Origin: SB21 sp964535295
GTDB lineage: Bacteria > CLD3 > SB21
DNA length: 19,688 nucleotides
Assembly (NCBI GenBank): GCA_964535295.1
Contig: CAZHUW010000042.1
Coordinates: forward strand, 1-19,688
Direction: 5' to 3'
Under the pieces are notes generated by a model. It searched no databases, had not been told where the DNA came from, and saw only the letters and a list, made by a program, of their open reading frames with translations. How positions within the stretch are numbered: the stretch's first letter is position 1; every line of letters starts with the position of its first letter. The translations under genes were made by a program, and so were the position numbers. Below, one piece after another: positions 5,548 through 14,024 of this stretch.

Positions 5548-8445
5548 CTACCTTTTTGAATTAAGTTCTTCTATTAATGATTTCTTATCCGGTTTCCCGT
5601 TTGAATTCCGGATGAGATTATTTTTAAATTGAAAGATTTGAGGAATCTTATGCGGTCCGATCTTATCCCGAACGTGTTTGCGTAATTCTTCCTGCAAAGC
5701 CTCGATTTGTCTGAAACCGGCGCGAGGAACAATAAACGCCGCTAATTTTTCATCCTCATTCAACGGCCTGAGCCCAACCACCACCACGTCCTCAATGCCG
5801 GAATGTTCAGCTAAACAGCTTTCGACCTCAGACGGATATATGACGTTACCGAATTTATCTTTGATAATATCTTTTTTCCGTCCGGTCAGGACAATATAAT
5901 CATCCGGCATGATCTGAGCCAGATCACCCGTATAGAACCAGCCGTTTTTCAAAACCGACTGCGTAAGCGATTCATCCTGATAGTAACATTGCATCAGATT
6001 ATCGCTGTAGATCCGCAACTCCCCGACCTGTCCGGAGCCAAGCACCCTGCCGATTTCATCAACAACATGGGCAATACAGCCAAACGATATTCCAAGCGAA
6101 GTACCGGAAGTATCGTTCCTGTTCAACGGAACGCCGATACAAAAACCGCACGTCTCGGTCAATCCATAATAATTCAATATCGGAATGCGGTAATGCTCTT
6201 CAAAGGATCTCATAAGTGATTCGGTCAGATCGCTGCCGGTGCACAACACATAACGAAGCGATGAAAAAGTTTCGGTGCCGATCCGCTCATTGAATTGAAT
6301 GAATTGCCTGATCGCGGCAGGAACCGTACTTAAAATAGTACATTTATGTTTTTGAATACATTGGGCGACCGCCGCAAGGTTTCCGCGAACTTTTGAATTG
6401 GAAACCACGAAAGAGGCGCCGGCGTGAAGCGTGGCCACGCACGGATTACGAAGGCCGCTCATGGCATGGAGTTCACCTAACGAAAACAGCGCGTCGTTTT
6501 TATCCCATTCATAGAATTCAGCCATTTGCAAACCGCTGCGGTAAAGGGCCCCGTGTGACAATAACACTCCCTTGGAATTCCCGGTCGTTCCCGATGTAAA
6601 CAACATGACCGCCGTGTCGTCCGGCGACACCGGAGGCGGTGAAATCGCATCTTCGTTCCGGTCATTCAGCCAGTCTGAAAATACGGTCTGCCCTGACGCC
6701 GGTTCGTCGGAATTGCCCGAATCAAAAAGCACCGTGATAATATGGTTTTTTACAGGGATATTTCGCAGACGTTCGGAATCACAGAAAATCAGCTTTGGGT
6801 CCACTCTGATGATGATATTTTGTAAAGCGTTCTGGGGAATATCATGATCTACCGGAACGAACACGATGCCCATCTGCATTGCCGCCCAAAACAAAAATAT
6901 CGATTCGGCATTTATAGCAGAATAAACAATGATCCGGTCGCCTTTGTTAAATCCGGACTGCGAAAGTTTTTTCGTGACGGCGTCTACCACTTCCTGAGCA
7001 TCGCGATAATGGAACACGCTGTCATCCTCATCTGAAATGATGAGACGCTCATCGGCAAATTCTCTGACCGCCGAATCGAAAAGATCTTTTATTGTCTGCC
7101 TGTTTGCCGGACGGAGAAGAATCTGATCCGAATGATAATATTGCATCCGCGCTACGGCCTCAGTTAATTTACAGATTTGCACCAGTTCGGACGCCAGAAG
7201 CGGCTTGACGATCTCCAGAAGTTCGTCCGTGGATCTTTTCATTTTCTTGGCAATAGCCGCCACCGTCATGGCTTTTTTCGCCCAATAGATAACCTCACAT
7301 TGTTCGACAGTGAGCGTATCCACGGCAACCGATTTGAGTTTCTTTTCGTAAACCGGGTGACGGAAGAACAGCTTGCCAACTGAACCGCTCAGTTTATTTT
7401 CATCAAGACGCACCGTAGCTGTGGCCAGGTTGATCGTGTGGATCGGATTCACGATGATGTAAGAGTTTCCCACGTCTTTCGGATCGACAGATTCACGATG
7501 CAGAGGGAATCCGTCAAATTTTTCCGGAACAATGGCAACAAGGCCGTTATAATCCGGGGTATCTGAATTATCACGTAGCGGTTTTTGTTCCGTTATTTGA
7601 AAAGCTTCCGGTTCCGATAGAACAAAAGCCTTGCGGCCGCTGCCATTAAGAAGTTTATCAAATTTCTCTTTGTACTCTTTGCCGTGAATAATGGTTCCTC
7701 CGCGGTCAAAATAAGGTACGGGTTGCGCATTGGCCAGATGAACGTGAGGAAAAATGACCGCCCCATCCGGTTTGCTTACGCGCAGGAGTTCCGGGATCAT
7801 GACATCGTGTTTATACCGGTGCAGCGTATCCAGCGCGTGAACGGCAGAAAACGAATGGCTTTTCATGGGAAGCGGGTTATCCAACGAATGGAACATCACG
7901 TCGATATTGTTTTCTTCCGGGAATTGCGAAAACCAATAGCGGAAACCGCGATAGCCCATTGTATCGGCGTTGCCTTCCCAGATTGAGATAACGTTTTGCT
8001 CCGAAAACATCCCGCCCAGAAACCCCGCACTCCACCCCGTGCGGCACCAGGTATCTAAAATACGGTCACCGGGTTTTAAGATCTCTCGGAGAAGCGGAAC
8101 AAGCGGAAGAAATGCCTGAGAGGATTCATTGAACGGCTGAAAAACCGCATACGCGTCGTGGCTTTTCCGGCGTGATTTATGGCGAACGAACATTTCATAA
8201 CGATACGGATCGCCAAAAAGCGAATTCTCCAGGCTCAGCAGATATTCATACGTAGTTTGCTTTTCATTATACGGGGCCGTTTCAGTGAAAAGCGGGAAAC
8301 CCGCGCATATCGGAACTGCCGTATTGCACTTTGAACAAACGAGAGATCCATAACGGATGGGTCGATCGTTTTTCTCAAACGACTTAACATCGTAATCCGA
8401 ACGGCAGGCTGGACAGCAAAGTACCTCAAGCGTTGAAAGTTTCAT
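5548..8445 (-). CDS. Trm112-like/methyltransferase/AMP-dependent ligase fusion
   Basis: A 965-residue protein with three recognisable parts. Residues 1-55 are a Trm112-like zinc finger (CCPAC at 10-14, CSKC at 37-40, then FPLF). Residues about 90-245 are an SAM-dependent methyltransferase-like domain, with motif I in the variant form ILDTWCRTGWSAG and an acidic LDNPLPMKSHSFSAVHALDTLHR stretch. A linker follows that includes a helix-turn-helix-like segment at about 378-425 (TVAAIAKKMKRSTDELLEIV). Residues 455-965 form an ANL adenylation domain with MLFTSGTTGNSKG at 614-626, NYYGLTETCG at 758-767, YTGDL, GRKKDIIKDKFG, and Lys951 in SNGKPDK. No carrier domain is attached. It opens the operon and its stop is 2 bp from the next ligase frame. 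It may prepare a second acyl substrate or share the carrier of its neighbour. No strong Shine-Dalgarno site is seen. Confidence 0.85.
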   Translation of the reverse strand: MKLSTLEVLCCPACRSDYDVKSFEKNDRPIRYGSLVCSKCNTAVPICAGFPLFTETAPYNEKQTTYEYLLSLENSLFGDPYRYEMFVRHKSRRKSHDAYAVFQPFNESSQAFLPLVPLLREILKPGDRILDTWCRTGWSAGFLGGMFSEQNVISIWEGNADTMGYRGFRYWFSQFPEENNIDVMFHSLDNPLPMKSHSFSAVHALDTLHRYKHDVMIPELLRVSKPDGAVIFPHVHLANAQPVPYFDRGGTIIHGKEYKEKFDKLLNGSGRKAFVLSEPEAFQITEQKPLRDNSDTPDYNGLVAIVPEKFDGFPLHRESVDPKDVGNSYIIVNPIHTINLATATVRLDENKLSGSVGKLFFRHPVYEKKLKSVAVDTLTVEQCEVIYWAKKAMTVAAIAKKMKRSTDELLEIVKPLLASELVQICKLTEAVARMQYYHSDQILLRPANRQTIKDLFDSAVREFADERLIISDEDDSVFHYRDAQEVVDAVTKKLSQSGFNKGDRIIVYSAINAESIFLFWAAMQMGIVFVPVDHDIPQNALQNIIIRVDPKLIFCDSERLRNIPVKNHIITVLFDSGNSDEPASGQTVFSDWLNDRNEDAISPPPVSPDDTAVMLFTSGTTGNSKGVLLSHGALYRSGLQMAEFYEWDKNDALFSLGELHAMSGLRNPCVATLHAGASFVVSNSKVRGNLAAVAQCIQKHKCTILSTVPAAIRQFIQFNERIGTETFSSLRYVLCTGSDLTESLMRSFEEHYRIPILNYYGLTETCGFCIGVPLNRNDTSGTSLGISFGCIAHVVDEIGRVLGSGQVGELRIYSDNLMQCYYQDESLTQSVLKNGWFYTGDLAQIMPDDYIVLTGRKKDIIKDKFGNVIYPSEVESCLAEHSGIEDVVVVGLRPLNEDEKLAAFIVPRAGFRQIEALQEELRKHVRDKIGPHKIPQIFQFKNNLIRNSNGKPDKKSLIEELNSKR

Positions 8446-8825
8446 AGGCTTTGAGCGGTTTGTGTTAGCACTTCAACAGGTCCACGGGGGAGTCCCACGA
8501 GGCGGACCCAACAGACGAACTATATATGAATTGAATCAAAAAATCAGGGTTGCCAATATCCTAATATATTTCATGATAATTTACAACAGGATTTTTGGCG
8601 GAAACAGACAGCTCAATGATCCGAAGGTTCTCGAGAATAAGGGATAGTAGATCCTTTATCCTTCTGTTTATTATTATTATTGCATTCATCCGCGACAATC
8701 CGTTCAATCCGTGTCATCGCTCCACCGAGTTTATCGAGGTGCGTGTTCTGTTAGCTGATACAAATTTCCATTGAAAGAATGACCGGTAATGTGTAGTTTG
8801 GCGGCAATTATTACGGAGGTTTACA
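8446..8825. promoter_or_regulatory. Divergent intergenic region between the Dlt-like operon and carB2
   Basis: This is 380 bp without a gene, and it must hold the promoters of both divergent units. Seen here: a nested hairpin (GGTCC at 8479-8483 with GGACC at 8504-8508, and GGG/CCC inside) in the leader of the minus-strand operon; an AT-rich stretch with TATATA at 8521-8526; the triplet run around 8667-8681; a degenerate 9-bp tandem repeat (listed separately); and a weak promoter match for carB2, TTGAAA at 8771 with TAGTTT 17 bp later at 8794. None of the promoter matches is convincing by itself. Confidence 0.3.
8686..8722. repeat. Degenerate 9-10 bp tandem repeat (ATCCG units)
   Basis: Four neighbouring units read TCATCCGCGA, CAATCCGTT, CAATCCGTG and TCATCGCTC, all variants of YMATCCGNN. 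Comparable short repeats scattered between genes are known in several environmental bacteria. Only this copy is visible here. Confidence 0.4.
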
Positions 8826-8828
8826 TTG
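8815..8828 (+). promoter_or_regulatory. Strong ribosome binding site with TTG start of carB2
   Basis: GGAGG at 8815-8819 lies 6 bases before TTG at 8826. It is the best Shine-Dalgarno match in the window. It shows that the half-length carB is translated as a gene of its own and is not a chance ORF in a decayed full-length gene. Confidence 0.7.
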
Positions 8829-10631
8829 TCATCATTGGAATTTCTTAAACAGAAGATCACGCCCGAACTGCTCACCCGAGCCAAACAAATGGGTTTTTCC
8901 GACAAACAGTTGGCTCATATATGGAAATCGGACGAACTCACCATACGTTCATTAAGAAAAGGGATGGGCATCGTGCCCGTTTATAAGACTGTAGACACCT
9001 GCGCGGCGGAATTTGAAGCGGAGACGCCGTATTTTTATTCTACGTACGAATCGGAAACGGAACGTACGGAAACCGGCAAGAAAAAGATCGTCATACTCGG
9101 CGGCGGGCCCAACCGAATCGGACAGGGCATCGAATTTGACTACTGTTGTGTGCACGGCGTTTATGCTTTGCAGGAAGAAGGCTACGAAGTGATCATGATC
9201 AATTGTAATCCGGAAACTGTGAGTACGGATTATGATACTTCAGACCGATTATACTTCGAGCCCCTGACTTTTGAAGACGTAATGAATATCATCGAAGTGG
9301 AAAAGCCTGAAGGCGTAATCGTACAATTCGGCGGACAGACGCCGCTGAAATTAGCCATTCCTTTGATGAGAGCCGGCGTTAAGATAATCGGCACTTCACC
9401 GGAAAATATCGATATAGCCGAAGACAGGAAAAAATTCGGCGCCCTGCTCAGCCGATTGAATATCCGATGCCCCGAATATGGTACTGCGTCCTCATTTGAA
9501 GACGCGCACCGCATCGCCAATAAGATCGGCTACCCCGTTCTTGTCCGCCCGTCGTATGTATTGGGCGGACGGGCAATGGAAATTGTGTACGACGACGAAG
9601 CCCTGGAACGCTACATGACACAAGCGATCGATGTTTCTCCCGAACATCCGATTCTCGTGGATAAATTCCTTGTTGATGCGATGGAGTTCGACGTTGACGC
9701 TCTGTGCGACGGCAAAGAAGTTTTTATCGGCGGGGTCATGCAGCATATCGAAGAGGCCGGCATTCACTCCGGCGACAGTTCATGTGTCCTACCGCCGTAT
9801 GATGCATCAAAAGAGACCCTCGATAAACTGCGTCTTTTCACAACGCAGCTTGCCAAAGAACTGAATGTGGTCGGCTTGATCAATATCCAGTATGCCGTGC
9901 AGAATTCCGATGTGTTCGTTCTTGAAGTTAATCCCCGCGCGTCGCGTACGGTGCCTTTTGTAAGCAAAGCGATCGGAATTCCTCTCGCAAAAATGGCGGC
10001 GCGCATCATCGCCGGCAAAACGCTGAAAGAACTCGGTCTGAAAAACGAAATTATCCCTCACTATACTTCAGTCAAAGATCCGGTGTTCCCTTTTGCAAAA
10101 TTCCCCGGCATCCGCATGTATCTCAGCCCGGAAATGCGATCCACGGGCGAGGTGATGGGCATTGCGGATAACTTTCCCACGGCGCTCGCCAAAGCGCATA
10201 TCGCCGCGGGCATGCAGATGCCGACAAGCGGCGGCGTTTTTATTACGGTCAATGACCGTGATAAAACCAAGATCGCGCCGATCGCCAAAGAACTTACCGA
10301 ATTGGGCTTTACGATCTATGCGACCGAGGGCACGCGATCAAAACTGCTTGAATCGGGCATCGATGTGAAGCATGTATTCAAACTTCAGGAAGGCCGTCCG
10401 CACGTCATTGACCGGATCAAGAATAAGGAAATTCATCTCGTGATCAATACTCCCACCGGTAAGACGGCTAAATTGGATGAACGGTACATCGGCGAAGCGG
10501 CGATGCTTTTTAAAATTCCGATGATCACGACAATACCCGGCGCGATCGGCCTCGTCAAAGGCATTCGCGCTGTCAAAGAAGAAAAATTAGAAGTAATGAG
10601 CATTCAGGAACTTCATGCTACGCTGAAATGA
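8826..10631 (+). CDS. carB: Carbamoyl-phosphate synthase large subunit, C-terminal half (split type)
   Basis: A 601-residue protein matching the second half of the roughly 1070-residue CarB of most bacteria, which makes carbamoyl phosphate for pyrimidine and arginine synthesis. It begins in the oligomerisation region (LLTRAKQMGFSDKQLAHI, then VPVYKTVDTCAAEF). It continues with the second ATP-grasp domain, which phosphorylates carbamate (LGGGPNRIGQGIEFDYCC, NCNPETVSTDYDTSDRLYFE, RPSYVLGGRAMEIVYD, LEVNPRASRTVPFVSKA), and ends with the MGS-like allosteric domain from about residue 460. The first half, with the carboxyphosphate ATP-grasp domain, is not upstream. Split carB1/carB2 genes are known in Aquifex and methanogens, so this is probably carB2 with carB1 elsewhere. 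The start is TTG with GGAGG. The last 4 bp overlap the next gene (ATGA), implying coupled translation. Confidence 0.92.
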   Translation: MSSLEFLKQKITPELLTRAKQMGFSDKQLAHIWKSDELTIRSLRKGMGIVPVYKTVDTCAAEFEAETPYFYSTYESETERTETGKKKIVILGGGPNRIGQGIEFDYCCVHGVYALQEEGYEVIMINCNPETVSTDYDTSDRLYFEPLTFEDVMNIIEVEKPEGVIVQFGGQTPLKLAIPLMRAGVKIIGTSPENIDIAEDRKKFGALLSRLNIRCPEYGTASSFEDAHRIANKIGYPVLVRPSYVLGGRAMEIVYDDEALERYMTQAIDVSPEHPILVDKFLVDAMEFDVDALCDGKEVFIGGVMQHIEEAGIHSGDSSCVLPPYDASKETLDKLRLFTTQLAKELNVVGLINIQYAVQNSDVFVLEVNPRASRTVPFVSKAIGIPLAKMAARIIAGKTLKELGLKNEIIPHYTSVKDPVFPFAKFPGIRMYLSPEMRSTGEVMGIADNFPTALAKAHIAAGMQMPTSGGVFITVNDRDKTKIAPIAKELTELGFTIYATEGTRSKLLESGIDVKHVFKLQEGRPHVIDRIKNKEIHLVINTPTGKTAKLDERYIGEAAMLFKIPMITTIPGAIGLVKGIRAVKEEKLEVMSIQELHATLK

Positions 10632-11680
10632 AAGCCCGTCAGCCCAAAAAACCCTCTACGCGAAGCCGGAAAAAAGATCACGTTGACATCTGCCTGACCG
10701 AGGACGTCGCCTATCACGAAAAAACGGCTGGATTCGAAGGGATCGAATTTATTCATAACGCCCTGCCTGAGCTGGATCTCAAAGACATTAACACCTCAAC
10801 TTCCTTTCTCAAAAAGAAATTAAGTTTCCCATTGATGATCACGGGCATGACCGGCGGATATGAAGGAGCAATAAAGATCAATGGCGATCTTGCTCTTGTG
10901 TGCGAGGAAAAAAAGTTAGCGCTGGGGCTCGGCAGTCAGCGACAGGCTCTAGAAGACGACTCTCAATTGGAGAGTTACAATATCGTTCGCAAGAACGCTC
11001 AAACGATCCCGATCATCGGCAATATCGGCGCTGCGCAGATCGTCAAAGGCCTGGATATGAAACGCCTGCAAAAACTACTGGATGATATCGAAGCCGATGC
11101 GCTGGCCATCCATCTCAACGCTTTACAGGAAGCGGTTCAGTTCGAAGGGGATGTTAATTTTCGAGGCGTACTCGACGGTATCTCCAAACTAATAAAAAAA
11201 CTTAAGATTCCCGTTATCGCCAAAGAAACGGGAGCAGGAATTTCGTATTCGGCAGCAAAACGATTGTATGAAATCGGGGTGGAATACATCGATGTGTCCG
11301 GTTCCGGCGGTACGTCCTGGTCAGCGGTAGAATCGTTTCGGAAGCATGAAGGCGATTCAGCTGAGGACAAGAACCGATTGGCGAAGAAATTCAGGAACTG
11401 GGGAATTCCGACCGTGACGTGCATTCAGAATGTTTCACAAATTAACAAAATTACCGTGATCGCTTCCGGTGGAATCAAGGACGGCGTGGATATCGCCAAA
11501 TCCATTGCCCTCGGAGCTACCGTAGCAGGTATGGCCCGCCCTCTGTTGAAAGTATTGATGGAAAAAGGAACTCAGGGACTTGGAAACGAAATAGATTACA
11601 TTCAAAAAGAATTAAAGCTGGCCATGTTTTTGACCGGATCGAAGAATATTAGAAAATTAAAAAAAGCACAGTTTGAATAA
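10628..11680 (+). CDS. fni: Type 2 isopentenyl-diphosphate delta-isomerase (FMN-dependent)
   Basis: Interconverts isopentenyl and dimethylallyl diphosphate, the building blocks of isoprenoids, using reduced FMN. The 350-residue length is normal for the family. Signatures run in order: RKKDHVDICL at the N-terminus (substrate-binding start), PLMITGMTGG, LGLGSQRQALED, GNIGAAQ, the catalytic-site region IHLNALQEAVQFEGD (with the Gln-Glu in NxLQE), VIAKETGAGIS, YIDVSGSGGTSW and IASGGIKDGVDIAKSIALGA for FMN phosphate binding. It starts in an ATGA overlap with carB2, which suggests one transcript, although the two pathways are unrelated. An inverted repeat lies a few bases after its stop. Confidence 0.93.
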   Translation: MKARQPKKPSTRSRKKDHVDICLTEDVAYHEKTAGFEGIEFIHNALPELDLKDINTSTSFLKKKLSFPLMITGMTGGYEGAIKINGDLALVCEEKKLALGLGSQRQALEDDSQLESYNIVRKNAQTIPIIGNIGAAQIVKGLDMKRLQKLLDDIEADALAIHLNALQEAVQFEGDVNFRGVLDGISKLIKKLKIPVIAKETGAGISYSAAKRLYEIGVEYIDVSGSGGTSWSAVESFRKHEGDSAEDKNRLAKKFRNWGIPTVTCIQNVSQINKITVIASGGIKDGVDIAKSIALGATVAGMARPLLKVLMEKGTQGLGNEIDYIQKELKLAMFLTGSKNIRKLKKAQFE

Positions 11681-11708
11681 TTGTTTACACTATCTTGTCG
11701 TGTAAAAT
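11681..11708 (+). promoter_or_regulatory. Inverted repeat overlapping the candidate qNor promoter
   Basis: TTTACAC (11684-11690) and GTGTAAA (11700-11706) form a perfect 7-bp inverted repeat with a 9-bp spacer. A promoter-like pair, TTGTTT (11681-11686) and TAAAAT (11703-11708) with 16 bp between, overlaps both arms, so a bound dimer would block RNA polymerase. It does not match the FNR/DNR box (TTGAT-N4-ATCAA type) or an NsrR site that I can recognise. There is no T-run after it, so a terminator for the isomerase gene is less likely. Confidence 0.45.
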
Positions 11709-11749
11709 AGACTTTAATTACCTTGCTCTTAACCCCTTGTAGAGAAGTT

Positions 11750-14002
11750 ATGAAATCAGAAAAAAAACTTTGGATAGCATTTGCTCTGGTGATGAGCATT
11801 TCATTTGTTGTTTTAATTTATTTTGGATATGAAATATACCAGCAGGCGCCGCCATTACCTGATAAGATAATGACGGTTGAAGGCGAAGTTCTGTTTACCG
11901 GACAAGATATTAAGGACGGACAAAATGTATGGCAAAGCATAGGAGGACAAGAAGTTGGTACTATATGGGGACACGGAGCTTATTTAGCGCCTGATTGGTC
12001 GGCCGATTGGCTGCACCGTGAAGCGGTCTTTATATTAAATAAATGGTCAAATGCAGATTTCGGCCAAACTTTTGATCACCTCACGAGTGAAAATAAGGCG
12101 GCTTTGGAGCAGCGACTGCAAAATGAATTGCGAAAAAATACTTTCGATCCGGTAAGCCAACAACTTACGATTTCCACGTTGAGAAAAGAGGCTTTTAACT
12201 ATCTCAGTGAATATTATACCTCGCTATTTACTGATAGAGACAATCCCGTGTTAGCCAAACTCCGATCGGATTACGCCATCCCTAAAAACGCTGTAAAAAA
12301 CCCGGATCGCATGCGGCAGATGACCTATTTCTTTTTTTGGGCAGCGTGGGCTTGTGTAACCGAACGTCCAGGAGAAAAGATCACCTACACTCACAACTGG
12401 CCCCCAGACAATCAAATCGGCAATAAACCAACTGGCGATCTTATTTTGTGGACAGGATTTAGTGTGGTAATGTTGTTGGTCGGTATCGGCATTTTGGTTT
12501 TTTATCATGCGAAAACCAAAGAGGAAGTAGGGCCCGCAGCTCCCAGAGAAGACCCTTTGATGAGACAGAACATTACCCCGTCTATGAAAGCGGTGAAAAA
12601 ATATTTCTGGGTCGTAAATTTATTGATCCTTCTTCAGATAATAATGGGCGTGATAACGGCGCACTATGGCGTGGAGGGCAACGGCTTTTACAATTTCCCG
12701 CTATCTGATTATTTTCCCTATTCGATCACAAGGACTTGGCATGTACAACTCGCCATTTTTTGGATCGCCACGGCTTGGCTGGCTACAGGTCTTTATATCG
12801 GCCCGTCATTATCAGGTGAAGATCCAAAATTTCAAAAACTGGGTGTGAATTTTCTGATCTTTGCGCTCTTGATTATCGTTTTGGGTTCTATGGCCGGACA
12901 GTGGATGGCGATAATGCAAAAGCTCGGTTTTACGACGAATTTTTGGTTTGGCCATCAGGGCTACGAGTATGTTGACCTCGGGAGATTTTGGCAAATATTC
13001 CTTTTTGTAGGGTTGCTGATCTGGCTATTGCTGATGATACGCCCCATTCTACCCGTGATCAGAAAAAAAACGGAAGAAAAACATTTGCTACTGCTTTTTC
13101 TTGTTTCATGCACGGCCATTGCTTTTTTTTATGCAGCCGGCTTAATGTGGGGACGGCAAACGAATTTAGCCATAGCGGAGTATTGGCGTTGGTGGGTGGT
13201 GCATCTTTGGGTAGAAGGATTTTTTGAAGTGTTTGCGACCGTAGTAGCTGCCTTTCTTTTCCTCCGGATGGGTTTGCTGCAAACCAAAACGGCCACCAAC
13301 AACGTGCTGTTTGCTACGATCATCTTTCTGTCCGGTGGCATATTAGGAACTTTTCACCATCTGTATTTTACCGGAACGCCTAAATCAGTTATGGCACTTG
13401 GCGCCACTTTCAGCGCATTGGAAGTCGTACCGTTGATATTGATCGGCTTCGAAGCGTTTCATAATTATAGGTTGAGCAAAGCTACAGAATGGCTTAAAGA
13501 TTACAAATGGCCCATTTATTTTTTATTATCCGTCTCCTTCTGGAACTTTCTTGGTGCCGGGATATTTGGATTTCTTATTAATCCACCTATTGCCCTGTAT
13601 TACATGCAAGGCTTAAATACTACGGCAGTTCATGGCCACACGGCGTTGTTCGGAGTATACGGTATGTTGGGTATCGGGCTAATGCTTTTTGTATTTAGAA
13701 GCCTGTACAGAAATATTCACTGGAACGAAAACTTATTGAGCATTTCTTTTTGGTCGATCAACACCGGCTTAATGCTCATGGTTGTATTAAGTTTGCTACC
13801 GATAGGATTATTACAAACAGTTGCGAGTGTAAATAACGGCATGTGGTATGCCAGATCTGCGGAATTTATGCAACTGCCCCATATGCACATATTAAAATGG
13901 CTTCGTGTTATTGGCGACACAGTATTTGCCATTGGCGCTATCACTTTTTGTTGGTTCATTTTTGATCTGGCCAGAATAAGTAAAAAGCAATCTGCAAAGT
14001 AA
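11750..14002 (+). CDS. norZ: Quinol-dependent nitric oxide reductase (qNor)
   Basis: Integral membrane enzyme that reduces two NO to N2O with electrons from quinol, for denitrification or NO detoxification. It has 750 residues, as expected for the fused one-subunit form: a first helix, an extracytoplasmic NorC-like part at about 40-225, and then the 12-helix haem-copper-oxidase fold. Expected metal ligands are visible: His331 (RTWHVQL) and His630 for the low-spin haem, His628 for haem b3, and His485, His536 and His537 (GTFHHLYF) for non-haem iron, with Glu489 (HLWVEG) near the active site. The start is ATG at 11750; the frame stays open to a TTG at 11723, but residue 1 here fits the family (MKSEKKLW). 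Coding sequence is more AT-rich than carB and the isomerase, so it may have been acquired separately. The upstream inverted repeat may be its operator. Confidence 0.94.
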   Translation: MKSEKKLWIAFALVMSISFVVLIYFGYEIYQQAPPLPDKIMTVEGEVLFTGQDIKDGQNVWQSIGGQEVGTIWGHGAYLAPDWSADWLHREAVFILNKWSNADFGQTFDHLTSENKAALEQRLQNELRKNTFDPVSQQLTISTLRKEAFNYLSEYYTSLFTDRDNPVLAKLRSDYAIPKNAVKNPDRMRQMTYFFFWAAWACVTERPGEKITYTHNWPPDNQIGNKPTGDLILWTGFSVVMLLVGIGILVFYHAKTKEEVGPAAPREDPLMRQNITPSMKAVKKYFWVVNLLILLQIIMGVITAHYGVEGNGFYNFPLSDYFPYSITRTWHVQLAIFWIATAWLATGLYIGPSLSGEDPKFQKLGVNFLIFALLIIVLGSMAGQWMAIMQKLGFTTNFWFGHQGYEYVDLGRFWQIFLFVGLLIWLLLMIRPILPVIRKKTEEKHLLLLFLVSCTAIAFFYAAGLMWGRQTNLAIAEYWRWWVVHLWVEGFFEVFATVVAAFLFLRMGLLQTKTATNNVLFATIIFLSGGILGTFHHLYFTGTPKSVMALGATFSALEVVPLILIGFEAFHNYRLSKATEWLKDYKWPIYFLLSVSFWNFLGAGIFGFLINPPIALYYMQGLNTTAVHGHTALFGVYGMLGIGLMLFVFRSLYRNIHWNENLLSISFWSINTGLMLMVVLSLLPIGLLQTVASVNNGMWYARSAEFMQLPHMHILKWLRVIGDTVFAIGAITFCWFIFDLARISKKQSAK

Positions 14003-14024
14003 GCAACACTACGTATGGATAATC

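Noticed and set aside
505..8445. True D-alanylation (dlt) operon for teichoic acids
   Set aside because: The adenylation domains lack the expected amino-group Asp by eye, extra methyltransferase and radical SAM genes are present, and the other genes do not suggest a Gram-positive host. The label is kept at Dlt-like.
8479..8508. Hairpin near the start of the Dlt-like operon as a riboswitch
   Set aside because: Only a 5-bp outer and 3-bp inner stem; no conserved riboswitch core was recognised.
8462..8647. Plus-strand 61-aa ORF in the divergent intergenic region
   Set aside because: No Shine-Dalgarno site, no recognisable fold, and it lies in the leader region of the opposite operon.
8826..10631. 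Truncated carB pseudogene
   Set aside because: A strong ribosome site at the start, a natural domain boundary and fully intact motifs argue for a working split gene.
11684..11706. Rho-independent terminator of the isomerase gene
   Set aside because: The stem is AT-rich with a 9-base loop and no T-run follows it; the fit with an operator over a promoter is better.
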